Shown: positions 53,584-62,902 of the stretch, piece by piece
Layout: every line of letters starts with the position of its first letter
How positions within the stretch are numbered: the first letter of the stretch is position 1
Assembly (NCBI GenBank): GCA_963377175.1
Contig: CAUJNA010003736.1
Coordinates: forward strand, 351,399 to 415,398
From: Effrenium voratum
Lineage: Eukaryota > Sar > Dinophyceae > Suessiales > Symbiodiniaceae
Length of the DNA stretch: 64,000 nucleotides
Direction of reading: 5' to 3'
Translations under genes and position numbers: made by a program
The notes under the pieces: model-generated
Told to the model about the DNA's origin: nothing
The model's database searches: none
The model's input: the letters and a program-made list of their open reading frames with translations, nothing else

Positions 53584-54210
53584 GTGAAACACTGGTCTGA
53601 GATCGTATTTCAGGAGCCGGTATTGATTTCCAGAGATGAAGCGCGGGCAATCGCGCAAAAACGCATTGATACCTGGAATGCTAGCAACGCAGATTTCGTA
53701 GCACGGCTTGATGTAGATTTACCTGTATGTGTTTTGTTCAAAGCGCCTTTGGCAGAAGGCGATTTCGGCTGGGTTTTCGGCTATCAAAGTGAAGCATTTT
53801 TGAAATCAGGTGACCCAATGGAGTCACTGGCGGGAAACGCTCCGTTTCTTATAGCCCGACAAACGGGAAAACTCCTTGAATTGGGCACTGCCCATTCAGT
53901 TGAAACATACGTCGGCAACTTTAAGAACTTCGGTCATCCCCACCGATTTGGCGGAAGAACTCTTCAACTGGACGGTTTTGAAAAAGGCGCTGACAGGCTG
54001 TCGGCAATCAAGGCGATCCGAAACTCCATCGGCTGCGGTCTGGCCGACGCTGCACAGAAAGTTGAGCTATGCTTTCAGGGCGCAAGACCGACAATCGATT
54101 GCCGAACCCGCGCGCACGCGATTGATCTCGCATCTGAGCTCAACGGAATGAATATCCTCGCAAAACAGTTACCCGATGAAGAAACCTTCAAAGCCGATTG
54201 TCACGATTGA
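53584..54210 (+). CDS. Imm35/YrhB-like protein with an L7/L12-like C-terminal segment
   Basis: 208 residues, from a GTG start 16 bp after recG. Residues about 13-95 resemble the YrhB/Imm35 fold: ISRDEARAIAQKRID, GWVFGYQSEAF, SLAGNAPFLIARQTGKL and LGTAHSVE appear in the family order. Residues about 139-162 (SAIKAIRNSIGCGLADAAQK) look like the ribosomal L7/L12 C-terminal helix-turn motif, where a glycine-leucine turn precedes the long helix. Such pairs occur in small bacterial proteins of unknown role, some linked to immunity against polymorphic toxins; no toxin gene is visible here. Cytoplasmic, with no signal peptide. Its stop codon is immediately adjacent to that of the convergent DUF502 gene. 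Function is not known. Confidence 0.7.
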   Translation: MKHWSEIVFQEPVLISRDEARAIAQKRIDTWNASNADFVARLDVDLPVCVLFKAPLAEGDFGWVFGYQSEAFLKSGDPMESLAGNAPFLIARQTGKLLELGTAHSVETYVGNFKNFGHPHRFGGRTLQLDGFEKGADRLSAIKAIRNSIGCGLADAAQKVELCFQGARPTIDCRTRAHAIDLASELNGMNILAKQLPDEETFKADCHD

Positions 54211-54948
54211 TCAGGCACTCTCCCTGTTCCGGATCTCTTCCAGTTTTTCCGGTTCGGCGATGACATCTTCCAGGATATCCGGAAGATCAGGACTGACAAG
54301 ACCCGCCGAAATGACCAGTTTCGCCGCGTCTTCAACACCCATGCTGAGTTCGATGATGTCTTCCTTGGGCACGAAGAGCAGGAAGCCGGATGTCGGGTTG
54401 GGTGTCGTCGGCAGGAAAACGGAGACTGTCTTTGCCGTGTCTTTCAGACGCTTTGCGACTTCTCCTTTGGTTTCCGTCGAAATGAAGACGATAGCCCAGA
54501 GCCCCTTGCGCGGATATTGGACAAGTGCCGCCTTGGTGAAGCTGTTTCCGCGTTCATCAAGCACTGTCTCAAATATTTGCTTTAAGCCACTGTAAATATT
54601 GCGAACAAGCGGCATTCTTCCGACCACACCTTCGCCGAAAGATATCATGCTCCGCCCCAGGAAATTCGCCGCGAGGAATCCGACGATCGTCAGAACGAAG
54701 ATCGCAACGATCAGTCCGAAGCCGGGTACAGGAAACGGCAGGTAGGTTTCTGGATTGTAGACCTTGGGCACGAAGGGCTTCACCCAGCCGTCAACCCACT
54801 TGATAAAGGTCCAGGTCAACCAGAGTGTGATACCGATCGGGCCGGTGATCACGAGGCCGGTCAAAAAATAGTTTCGCAGGCGAGTTGCCGCACCCGGCCG
54901 ATGGCCTATGATCGACGTGTCATCTGATTTATGTTTATTGCGGCTCAT
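54211..54948 (-). CDS. DUF502 family membrane protein
   Basis: About 245 residues using the ATG at 54948; a GTG at 54999 would add 17 poorly conserved residues. After a short cytoplasmic leader come NYFLTGLVITGPIGITLWLT (first membrane helix, about 25-48) and VPGFGLIVAIFVLTIVGFLA (second, about 72-95), then the conserved GEGVVGRMPLVRNIYSGLKQ and TPNPTSGFLLFVPKEDI blocks of DUF502. The function of this family is unknown; in Alphaproteobacteria it commonly lies near recG and glmS, as here. It is divergent from the YbaN-like gene, with a 123-bp spacer. Confidence 0.88.
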   Translation of the reverse strand: MSRNKHKSDDTSIIGHRPGAATRLRNYFLTGLVITGPIGITLWLTWTFIKWVDGWVKPFVPKVYNPETYLPFPVPGFGLIVAIFVLTIVGFLAANFLGRSMISFGEGVVGRMPLVRNIYSGLKQIFETVLDERGNSFTKAALVQYPRKGLWAIVFISTETKGEVAKRLKDTAKTVSVFLPTTPNPTSGFLLFVPKEDIIELSMGVEDAAKLVISAGLVSPDLPDILEDVIAEPEKLEEIRNRESA

Positions 54949-55071
54949 GGATGCAACCTGACTAGGGTCCTTTTGAGTACTCGTCTTACCGTGTAACACA
55001 CACTAGATAATTATCTTTATCTCGGTGCGGTATCCTTGGCTTGACTTATTTTTCAGCGATATACCCTAAAA

Positions 55072-55485
55072 ATGCCGATTGCGGAGGCAGGATTGCGGCG
55101 GATCACATTCAAACTTCTGGGAACCGGATGTGTAGGCATCGGAATCGCCGGCGCTTTTCTGCCGCTCCTTCCGAGCACAATCTTTTTCATCATGGCCGCC
55201 GCCTGCTTTGCCAAGTCCTCTCCGGCCCTTGAAGCGAAGATACTCGATCACCCTGTATTCGGTCCGCCGGTGATCGCATGGCGGGAGCATGGTGCCATTC
55301 AGCCCAAGGCAAAGGTGATTGCGATCATGGGCATGATATTCGGATATGCAATGTTCTTCTGGTCCGCTTCGCCTGCTCTCTGGCTCGCCGTGATCGTGGC
55401 TCTCTTCATGATCGGCAGCGCGGCCTATGTGCTTTCCCGCCCCTCCGGACCCAAGGCACAGACCCCGGGTGCATCGCCAGGTTAA
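55072..55485 (+). CDS. YbaN/DUF454 family inner-membrane protein
   Basis: 137 residues with about three hydrophobic helices. The diagnostic N-terminal block is GAFLPLLPSTIFFIMAAACF followed by AKSSP and a HPVFGPPVIAWREHGAI segment, as in E. coli YbaN and other DUF454 proteins. The Pro-rich turn between helices one and two and the KAK motif before the next helix are typical. The role is unknown; it is a small inner-membrane protein. A Pro/Gly-rich tail ends the protein. The start ATG at 55072 has only a weak ribosome-binding site. Confidence 0.85.
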   Translation: MPIAEAGLRRITFKLLGTGCVGIGIAGAFLPLLPSTIFFIMAAACFAKSSPALEAKILDHPVFGPPVIAWREHGAIQPKAKVIAIMGMIFGYAMFFWSASPALWLAVIVALFMIGSAAYVLSRPSGPKAQTPGASPG

Positions 55486-55549
55486 TGTTGGGGCATTGAA
55501 AGTCGGGCTGCTGGCACACCAACAAACAACAGATGCAGCAGGGACAAGA

Positions 55550-55987
55550 TCAATCGTCCGGAATAAGGCGTTTTCCAAGCGGCATCGCAGCGTCCTGTGA
55601 AAACCCCAGATCCTCATAAAAACGCAGTACGGCCTCATTGTCGCTTCGTACGAACAGATTGATTTTAGGGCAACCGATTTCCAGCAGAAATGTTTCGCAA
55701 TACTCCATCAGCTGCTTGCCAAATCCCCGCCCCTGAAACTCGGGATCAACCGCCAGGTAATAGACAGATCCCCTGTGACCGTCATAGCTTACCATCACCG
55801 ATCCCACGACACGCTTTCCGACAAGAAGAACAGGAAACCTGCCGTTCCTGTCGGTAAGTTTCCTGTCGATATCCTTGCCCGGATCGTTCCAGGCGCGCAC
55901 AAGCCCGCACTTGGCCCAAAGTGCCAATACGTCTTGCCGGAATTGTTCCTCGAAGGGCACGATTGCCGTTTCGTCTTCAACAGACAT
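55550..55987 (-). CDS. GNAT family acetyltransferase (YpeA-like)
   Basis: 145 residues forming one complete GNAT fold. The acetyl-CoA pyrophosphate loop is visible as VDPEFQGRGFGKQLM (Q/RxxGxG/A) at about residues 82-96. Other family marks are GSVMVSYDG, the FVRSDNEAVLRFYEDLGF segment and an acidic N-terminus. It resembles YpeA, whose substrate is unknown. Its ATG lies three bases beyond the stop of glmS on the same strand, so the two are very likely translated in tandem. Confidence 0.85.
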   Translation of the reverse strand: MSVEDETAIVPFEEQFRQDVLALWAKCGLVRAWNDPGKDIDRKLTDRNGRFPVLLVGKRVVGSVMVSYDGHRGSVYYLAVDPEFQGRGFGKQLMEYCETFLLEIGCPKINLFVRSDNEAVLRFYEDLGFSQDAAMPLGKRLIPDD

Positions 55988-55990
55988 TTG

Positions 55991-57816
55991 TCATTCCACC
56001 GTCACCGACTTTGCCAGGTTGCGCGGTTGGTCGACATCCGTTCCCATGAAGACAGCCGTGTGATACGCAATCAGCTGCACAGGCAAGGCATAGATAATAG
56101 GCGCCACGATGTCGGACATGTCCGGCATAATCACCGTGTTTTCAGCCGCTCCGCCGCTTTCCTCCGCGCCCTTACGATCTGTGATGAGCACGATCCTGCC
56201 GCCGCGAGCAGCCACTTCCTGCATGTTGGAGACGGTTTTTTCGTAGATCGAGTCATACGGTGCGATGACAAAACCGGCATATTCTCGTCGATCAGTGCAA
56301 TCGGTCCGTGCTTCAACTCACCGGCGGCGTAACCTTCCGCGTGGATGTAAGAGAGCTCCTTCAGCTTGAGTGCACCTTCGAGCGCAAGCGGGTAGTTTGT
56401 CGAGCGGCCGAGATAAAGAGCATTGTCCGCTTTGGACAATGGCTGCGACAGTTTCTCGATTTCGCTTTCTGCGGCAAGTGCTTTCAAGGCCAGGCTCGGA
56501 ATTTCGGTAAGTTCCGAAACGAGTTCCTGCTCGCGTTCGGCCGACAATACGCCGCGCTCCCTGCCGGCCTGAAGAGCAAGCGCAGCCAACACCGCAAGCT
56601 GACAGGTGAAGGCCTTGGTCGACGCGACACCGATTTCCGGTCCTGCAATGGTCGGATAGACCATATCGGCCTCCCGCGCGATCGTGCTTTCCGGCACATT
56701 CACCACGGCACCGATCGCTGCACCGTTCTCCTTGCAGTACCGCAACGAAGCGAGCGTATCTGCGGTTTCTCCCGATTGTGAAATGAAGAGCGCCGCATCA
56801 TTCCCGCTCACAGGGGTCTCCCGATAGCGAAACTCGCTGGCAATATCAATTTCGACAGGCAGGCGGGCGTATTTCTCAAACCAGTACTTGGAGACAAGAC
56901 CGGCAAGGTAGGCCGTTCCACAAGCTGAAATAAGCAAACGGGATAGCTTGTTGAAATTGAGTTTCTCTGCACCGGCGACGTTCGCCGTGTTGGTGGTGTA
57001 GTCGAAATAACGGGACAAGGTGTGCCCGAGCACTTCCGGCTGCTCATGGATTTCCTTGGCCATGAAGTGCTTGTAGTTGCCCTTGTCCATAAGGCTGGAG
57101 GTGACCGACGATTTTGCCTCGGGACGCTCGACCGGTGAGTTGTCGCGATCGAAGATCTGAACTCCATCGCGCGTCAGGACTGCCCAGTCCCCTTCATCCA
57201 GATAGGTGATCCGGTCGGTGAAGGGAGAAAGGGCGATCGCATCCGATCCGAAGAACATTTCTCCCTCACCGTGACCGATAGCCAGTGGTGATCCCTTTCG
57301 TGCACCGATCATCAGGTCGTCCTCACCAGCAAAGAGCAGTGCAAGCGCAAATGCGCCCTTCAGACGCGGAAGGGTCTCCGCGACCGCCTCCCTGGGAGAC
57401 AATCCCCTCGTCCGCGCAAGGTCGATCAGATGTGCAACCACTTCCGTATCGGTATCGGTGCTGAGCACGGCACCTGCGGCAACGACTTCGTCACGCAGTT
57501 CAAGATAGTTTTCAATGATACCGTTGTGGACGAGTGCCACCGATCCTGCCTGATGCGGATGCGCATTGGACAAGGTCGGAGCTCCGTGGGTCGCCCAACG
57601 GGTATGGCCGATGCCGGACGTTCCGGAAAGTGGTGACCGTTCCAAAGCGGCCTCAAGATTGCGCAACTTGCCTTCGGCCCTTCGGCGCACGAGGCCGCCA
57701 TCGATCAGCGTCGCCACGCCGGCAGAATCATAGCCTCGATATTCCAGGCGTTTCAGTGAATCGACAATGCGCGGGGCAGCTTCAATATTTCCCAGAACAC
57801 CAACAATGCCACACAT
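55991..57816 (-). CDS. glmS: Glutamine-fructose-6-phosphate aminotransferase, one-base frameshift
   Basis: GlmS converts fructose-6-phosphate and glutamine to glucosamine-6-phosphate, the first step to UDP-GlcNAc. The catalytic Cys follows Met (MCGIVGVLG), then come the class II amidotransferase domain (GIGHTRWATHG, VHNGIIENY) and two SIS sugar domains (SACGTAYLAGL, FISQSGETADTL, GRSTNYPLALEGALKLKE, AEGYAAGELKHGPIAL). Near 56270 a four-A run (plus strand) should be five: the frame breaks after DENMPV and resumes with MQEVAARGG up to the normal end LAKSVTVE. With the base restored, the length would be about 608 residues, as in E. coli (609). I think it is a homopolymer sequencing error. GAGAAGG precedes the ATG. 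Confidence 0.95.
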
Positions 57817-57926
57817 TGAAAAATCCTTCTCAAATCATCGAAAACTGCCCTCCTTTAGACGAGGGAACACTTCCAATGGAAATAAATACGTGTTTCAGAA
57901 AATGACAGAACCGGGTCGCGAACTCC
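57817..57926. promoter_or_regulatory. Spacer between glmU and glmS
   Basis: 110 bp between the glmU stop and glmS start on the minus strand, holding the glmS ribosome-binding site (GAGAAGGA, minus strand). A short inverted pair, CCCTC/GAGGG, spans 57850-57868. There is no sign of a glmS ribozyme, which is expected only in Gram-positives. Confidence 0.5.
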
Positions 57927-59285
57927 TTACCTGGACTTCGCATCCTTTTCGTTCTGCAACCTGCTTCGCAGCTGCGCGGCCTTGCCTTCCTTGACGATCT
58001 GTCTCGATCTTCCGAACGCCATCGCATCTCCTGGAACATCATCCGTGATGACGCTGCCGGCAGAGACAAACGCGCCGGCATTCAATTGCACCGGTGCCAC
58101 CAGCGTGGAGTTGGACCCGACAAAACACCCCTCACCGATCTCCGTTCGGTGTTTGAGATATCCATCGTAGTTGCAGGTGATCGTTCCGGCGCCAATGTTG
58201 GATCCGGAGCCAATGGTGGCATCGCCTATATAGGTGAGGTGATTGGCCTTGGCCCCTTCCCCGAAGGTTGCGTTTTTGACTTCAACAAAATTGCCGACCT
58301 TGGTCTTTGCGCCAAGGACGGCTCCGGGACGCAAACGTGCATATGGACCAACAACGCTTCCGCTTCCAACGTCTGCCCCTTCAAGATGGCTGAAGGCACG
58401 AATAGTGGCACCAGAAGCAACTTTCACGCCGGGAGCGAACACGACGTTCTGTTCGACTGTCACACCCGTTTCGAGGATCGTGTCATGCGAGAAAAACACG
58501 GTATGCGGTGCCAGAAGCGTGCACCCGTTTTCCAGGGCGGCAAGACGCATCCGGTTCTGGAAATCTTCCTCGCACGACGCCAGCTGGGCTCTGGTGTTGA
58601 TACCTTGTGTTTCCACTTCGGAGCCGGCAACGGCACCAACCTTCAACCCTCGCTGATTTGCAATCTCGACAGCGTCGGTCAGGTAGAATTCGTTTTTGGC
58701 ATTCTTGTTGCCGACACTTTCCATCAGGGCGAGTGCATGTGCGCCCGAGAATCCCATGATGCCGGAATTGCAGAAGGTTGTTTTCCGTTCTTCTTCCGAA
58801 GCATCCCTTTCCTCGCGGATAGCAACGAGCCTGCCATCATCGATGAGAAGACGGCCATACCCGAGTGGTTCGGGAGTTTCGAACCCGAGCACGACGAGAT
58901 CTGCTCCTTCCGCCAATTGCCCGCGTACTTTTGAAATGGTCCCGGATGTGACAAGCGGTGTATCGCCGAAAATCACCACAACATCATCTGCCGCGTCTTG
59001 CAAATCCGATTTGGCGGCAAGCGTTGCATGCGCGGTTCCAAGACGTTCTGCCTGGACATGGCAATGTGCCGTCGGCATCAGTTCATGCACCAAAGATTCG
59101 AGATTCGGCATATCGGGACCGGTAATGACGGAGACGCGTTCCGACCCGGCTTCCTCGAGCGCTTTCAAAACATGACCCACCATCGGCAGGCCACCAATCT
59201 GGTGAAGGACCTTGGGCATGTCCGACTTCATCCGGGTCCCCAGACCTGCGGCAAGTACAATTGACAGGCAAGTGCGTGCGGTCAT
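57927..59285 (-). CDS. glmU: Bifunctional GlmU: glucosamine-1-phosphate acetyltransferase and GlcNAc-1-P uridyltransferase
   Basis: GlmU makes UDP-GlcNAc for peptidoglycan and lipopolysaccharide. 452 residues. The N-terminal pyrophosphorylase domain has the signature LAAGLGTRMKSDMPK at residues 11-25, GDTPLV near 107 and GYGRLLIDD. The C-terminal half is a left-handed beta-helix of hexapeptide repeats, with HLEGADVGSGSVVGPYARLR, KTKVGNFVEVKN, LTYIGDATIGSG and the acetyltransferase stretch GTITCNYDGYLKHRTEIGEG. Both activities therefore look intact. glmU is upstream of glmS on the same strand, a natural pairing because GlmM product flows from GlmS to GlmU. Confidence 0.97.
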   Translation of the reverse strand: MTARTCLSIVLAAGLGTRMKSDMPKVLHQIGGLPMVGHVLKALEEAGSERVSVITGPDMPNLESLVHELMPTAHCHVQAERLGTAHATLAAKSDLQDAADDVVVIFGDTPLVTSGTISKVRGQLAEGADLVVLGFETPEPLGYGRLLIDDGRLVAIREERDASEEERKTTFCNSGIMGFSGAHALALMESVGNKNAKNEFYLTDAVEIANQRGLKVGAVAGSEVETQGINTRAQLASCEEDFQNRMRLAALENGCTLLAPHTVFFSHDTILETGVTVEQNVVFAPGVKVASGATIRAFSHLEGADVGSGSVVGPYARLRPGAVLGAKTKVGNFVEVKNATFGEGAKANHLTYIGDATIGSGSNIGAGTITCNYDGYLKHRTEIGEGCFVGSNSTLVAPVQLNAGAFVSAGSVITDDVPGDAMAFGRSRQIVKEGKAAQLRSRLQNEKDAKSR

Positions 59286-59418
59286 GAAAATTCCATCTTT
59301 AACAGTGCGCGTGCAAGACCAACGGGCGGACCTCTATATGCCCCGATCCACAGAACATTGAAAGATCTGACCGGTAGGGCATTTCCGTTTTTGTTTCGTT
59401 AACCATAATGAACCTCAG
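59286..59418. promoter_or_regulatory. Divergent promoter region of glmU and the SPOR-domain gene
   Basis: A 133-bp spacer between two divergent starts, so it must contain promoters for both. It is AT-richer towards the SPOR gene (TTTTTGTTTCGTTAACC). No operator is recognised. Confidence 0.5.
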
Positions 59419-60684
59419 ATGCAGTATCGTTATTCAGATTCGCCATCAGGATCCGGAAAAGACGCCTTGTTTGAACCACAGGCCCCAAAAACGAAACGCG
59501 CAGTTGTCCGGGACACGTTCACGTCTCCGCGGATCGGTATGCTGTCGTGGGCTTTTGCTGCCATCCTGATGGGCACAGTCGGAGTTGCTTCCTATCAGTT
59601 CAGCGGTGGATCCTTTTCACCGGGAATAGTTTCGGGTGTGGCTCCCGCCGGAATGCGCCTTCCCGACAACGGCAGTGTCGAGACGACGGCGTCGATCGGA
59701 ATCAACAATCCTGTCGCAGTAATGAACTTGCCCGGGAGCCAACAGCGTGGCGTCGCGTCAAGCATAGAGCAAAGCCAGATCGAAGTTCTTCAACGGGAAG
59801 TCGTCGGGTTGCGCCGACGTCTGGTGGCGCTGTCGGAGCAAAACCTGATCTATTCCAGGCGCATTGCAGCTCTCGAGCAGGAAGTTGCCAGAACCAAGCT
59901 CGCTTACGCCGGCAAAACCACATCCGCAGAAGAATTGGCTGCCATCCAGGAAGTTGTCCCCCGCCCGGGAATTGTCGTGACAAAAACACCTCGGAAACCT
60001 GCGATCGCGAAGCACGAGCCAGCCATGCCTTCGGCAAAACCGACATCGAATGCGGTGGGCCAGGTTCAGAAGAACCTGAACTCCGATCCGATGAAGGCTG
60101 ATCATGCAAAGGCGGAGCCCGTTCCCAAGGCGCAGACTGACGTTTCCCGACATCTTCCTCCGCCAGAAACCATTCCGGCTCCTGAACTCGGTACCGAAGA
60201 GCCGGTGCGGATCATCACACAATCCAAAAATGAAAGCGCACCCTTGACGACGGCGTCCATACCGACGGTCGTTGACCAAGGAACTGAGACATTCAACGAG
60301 ATCCCGACGCGCTCAGGACTCGCACCCAAAGTGGTCACACCTTCGGACCCCGCCGGTCAGATCCGCGGTGGTGGCGACAGCCAGATAAAGCGCAGCGATT
60401 TTGGCGCCGTCATCGGCCACTACAGGACCAGCGCCGGTGCGGCGAAGGCCTGGGCGGATTTCAAGGAACAGAATGAGGATCGTATGCGGGATCTTCGCCC
60501 TCTGATCAGGGAGAGGCAAGCACCTGAAGGCGGCGTCGCGCTGATGATAGGCCCGTTCGCAAACGCCGCGGACGCTTCTGTCGCCTGCTTGCGCCTGCTG
60601 GATACGACCGAGGTGTGCCGACCTGCCCTTTATGCAGGCGACCCGCTGGTGACCGCCGCCGAATTCAGGGATAGCGCGTTTTGA
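59419..60684 (+). CDS. SPOR-domain-like membrane-anchored protein
   Basis: 421 residues. A cytoplasmic leader (1-36) precedes one membrane helix, MLSWAFAAILMGTVGVASY (about 41-60), so the bulk lies in the periplasm. A short coiled coil follows (about 118-160, QIEVLQREVVGLRRRLVALS), then a long low-complexity Pro/Lys/Ala linker (about 170-310). The C-terminal ~85 residues (SDFGAVIGHYRTSAGAAKAW, then GGVALMIGPFANAADASVAC) resemble the SPOR fold, which binds denuded septal glycan in division proteins. The SPOR match is weak, and the last part carries two cysteines that could pair. Probably a cell-envelope protein; its exact role is unknown. Confidence 0.65.
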   Translation: MQYRYSDSPSGSGKDALFEPQAPKTKRAVVRDTFTSPRIGMLSWAFAAILMGTVGVASYQFSGGSFSPGIVSGVAPAGMRLPDNGSVETTASIGINNPVAVMNLPGSQQRGVASSIEQSQIEVLQREVVGLRRRLVALSEQNLIYSRRIAALEQEVARTKLAYAGKTTSAEELAAIQEVVPRPGIVVTKTPRKPAIAKHEPAMPSAKPTSNAVGQVQKNLNSDPMKADHAKAEPVPKAQTDVSRHLPPPETIPAPELGTEEPVRIITQSKNESAPLTTASIPTVVDQGTETFNEIPTRSGLAPKVVTPSDPAGQIRGGGDSQIKRSDFGAVIGHYRTSAGAAKAWADFKEQNEDRMRDLRPLIRERQAPEGGVALMIGPFANAADASVACLRLLDTTEVCRPALYAGDPLVTAAEFRDSAF

Positions 60685-60748
60685 TCTCGCGCCTTGGCTC
60701 GCTGTAAAAAAGAAAAACGAACAACGCTCATCCCTGAAGTATCGTTCC

Positions 60749-61489
60749 TCAGCCGACCGCCTGAAGCACGGGAAAGGTCTCCAGAAGCCAATAGGACATG
60801 CTCGCCATATGCCCGCTCAGGAACAGAATTCCTGTCAGAACCAGCACACCGCCCATTGCCTTTTCAACCGCTCCCATGTGCTTGCGGAACCGTTTCATGA
60901 AACCGAGAAACGGTCCGGCGAATAGGGCCGCCAGTAGAAAGGGAATACCAAGCCCGATCGCATAGGCACTCAGCAACAGAGCGCCCTGCCCGACCGTGTC
61001 TTCAGTACCGGCGACAAACAGGATCGCTGCCAGGATCGGACCGACACACGGGGTCCAGCCGAATCCGAAAGCAAGGCCGATGACATAGGCCCCAAGAGCT
61101 CCTGCCGGTTTCTTTTCGACGTGAACACGCGCTTCCTTGTAAAGAAGACCGATGCGGAAAACGCCAAGGAAGTGAAGCCCCATGACGATAATCGCGGCTC
61201 CGGCGATATATCCGAAATAGTCGAGATAACCTCTGATGAACTGACCAAGGAAACTCGCGGTCGCTCCCAAAATGACGAAGACGGTCGAAAACCCGAGCAC
61301 AAAGAAAACGGCGCTGAAAAACACCCTGCGCGACGCCGTTTGATCTTCGTCGTCTTCTCCGGTCAATTGATCGAGCGACACGCCGGCCAGAAAACCGAGA
61401 TAGGGCGGAACAAGCGGAAGCACACAAGGAGACACAAAAGACAAAACCCCGGCAAGCAGGGCCCCAATTATCGTCACGTCCTGGATCAT
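60749..61489 (-). CDS. ccdA: Cytochrome c biogenesis protein CcdA
   Basis: About 246 residues with six membrane helices. CcdA passes reducing power from cytoplasmic thioredoxin across the inner membrane to the periplasmic cytochrome c maturation thioredoxin. The two redox cysteines lie in the expected motifs: SFVSPCVLPLVPPYLGFLAG in the first helix and GWTPCVGPILAAIL in the fourth. The family length is matched. The ATG at 61489 has GGAAG six bases upstream and is preferred over the GTG two codons earlier. It converges with the SPOR gene, with 64 bp between their stops. Confidence 0.94.
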   Translation of the reverse strand: MIQDVTIIGALLAGVLSFVSPCVLPLVPPYLGFLAGVSLDQLTGEDDEDQTASRRVFFSAVFFVLGFSTVFVILGATASFLGQFIRGYLDYFGYIAGAAIIVMGLHFLGVFRIGLLYKEARVHVEKKPAGALGAYVIGLAFGFGWTPCVGPILAAILFVAGTEDTVGQGALLLSAYAIGLGIPFLLAALFAGPFLGFMKRFRKHMGAVEKAMGGVLVLTGILFLSGHMASMSYWLLETFPVLQAVG

Positions 61490-61641
61490 TTGCACTTCCG
61501 GCCTGGTTCAATGTGATTCCGGTATAGACCGGTCAGCTTCAGATGCATTGATTTAGCTCCAACACGCACGATCACAAAGACAAAATCCGCTCACCTTTTG
61601 GAGAGCAGATCGATATGAAAACCGTGAACCGGCAGATGCAA

Positions 61642-62682
61642 TCAATCAGCCGGCAACAAACCCTGACTTTGAAAATACTTCAATGCGCCAGGATGAAGCG
61701 GCGCGGCAGCCTCGAACGCGACCATGTCTTCACGGGTCAGGCGGTTCAACGCCGGATGCAGCGTTGAAAAGTTTTCGAAATTGTCATGGACGGCCGCGAC
61801 GAGTGTCGCAACGATCTCGTCCGGCATTTCGACCGAGGTCACCACGGTGGCAACCACCCCGAATGATCCCACAGGTTCGGTGAGACGATAAAGACCCGCG
61901 GGTATGGTCGCCGCCATGTAGTAGGGTTCCTCTTCGACAAAGGCATTGACGTCGTCACTTTCAATACCGATCAGGCGGATATCGCACAGATCCTGCGTCT
62001 CCTCGATCAGGGCGGCAGGATGGCCGATCAACGCAAAATAGGCGTCGATCTGGTCGCCGCACAGGGCTTCTGCGAGTTCGGAACTGCTGCGGTTTGTAAA
62101 GTTTTCCCGATCCGCCTCCGTCCAGGCCAGTTGACCGACCAGGGCATTCCAGGAAGCTGCCGACCCGGACCCCTTGCTGCCGGTACTGATCTTGGCGCCT
62201 TTCAGGTCCTCAAAGGAGCGAAAGGCGGATCCGGCCTTGACTACAATGGTTGCGACCTCAGCATGGAGAGAAAAGACCGTTCTGAGATCTTCAAAGGCTC
62301 CGGCGTCATCGAACACCGACGTTCCGAGAAAGGCATGATGCTGCCAGTCCGACTGGGCAAAACCGAAATCGAGTTCACCGGACCTGATCTGCCTGATGTT
62401 CGAAATGGAACCGAGTGAAGATTCTACGGAGCAGCGCACACCGTGCTCAGCTCTGCTCTCGTTGACGATCTTGCAGGCCGCAATTCCCGATGGATAATAG
62501 ACACCGGTCACGCCGGCGGTTCCAATCGTTACGAACTGTTGTTCGTCTGCGTAGCCGAACCCGAACTGGAAGAATACGAACACTGCGCTCACACTTGCCA
62601 GAAACCGGCGGCGGATCAAACTGGAAAGCTGATCGCAACTCAACGCGGAGAGCAGCTTGTTTGTGAATTTCGACAGACGCAT
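61642..62682 (-). CDS. TAXI-family TRAP transporter solute-binding protein
   Basis: 346 residues from the ATG at 62682, chosen because it starts a good signal peptide: basic residues then RRRFLASVSAVFVFFQFGFGYADE, cleaved near GYA-DE. The upstream in-frame extension to 62892 is not signal-like. Family marks: FVTIGTAGVTGVYYPSG, a TAXI hallmark; RSGELDFGFAQSDW; FEDLKGAKISTGSKGSG; and YYMAATIPAGLY. TAXI proteins capture substrates such as glutamate in the periplasm for TRAP permeases. No permease gene lies next to it here, so it is an orphan binding protein or acts with a distant partner. Confidence 0.9.
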   Translation of the reverse strand: MRLSKFTNKLLSALSCDQLSSLIRRRFLASVSAVFVFFQFGFGYADEQQFVTIGTAGVTGVYYPSGIAACKIVNESRAEHGVRCSVESSLGSISNIRQIRSGELDFGFAQSDWQHHAFLGTSVFDDAGAFEDLRTVFSLHAEVATIVVKAGSAFRSFEDLKGAKISTGSKGSGSAASWNALVGQLAWTEADRENFTNRSSSELAEALCGDQIDAYFALIGHPAALIEETQDLCDIRLIGIESDDVNAFVEEEPYYMAATIPAGLYRLTEPVGSFGVVATVVTSVEMPDEIVATLVAAVHDNFENFSTLHPALNRLTREDMVAFEAAAPLHPGALKYFQSQGLLPAD

Positions 62683-62902
62683 GAGGTACGACACCTGATC
62701 ACAAGGCCAACACCGGACGGCTTGACTGTTGTTACGCATAACAAAGCTGCCGGACATTGACCAGCAGGCTTCACGGGAACTGGCTGCATTGCAGGGACAG
62801 GACTTCAACAGAATCAAAAAAGGCGCCTGAGCGCCCCGGACAGTTTCATCACCCTGGTCAAATGCTCCGGCCCCCAACCCATGGCCGAACACATTTGGAA
62901 AT

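Noticed and set aside
58086..58934. A 282-codon plus-strand gene opposite glmU
   Set aside because: It is a shadow of glmU, whose hexapeptide repeats on the other strand are unambiguous.
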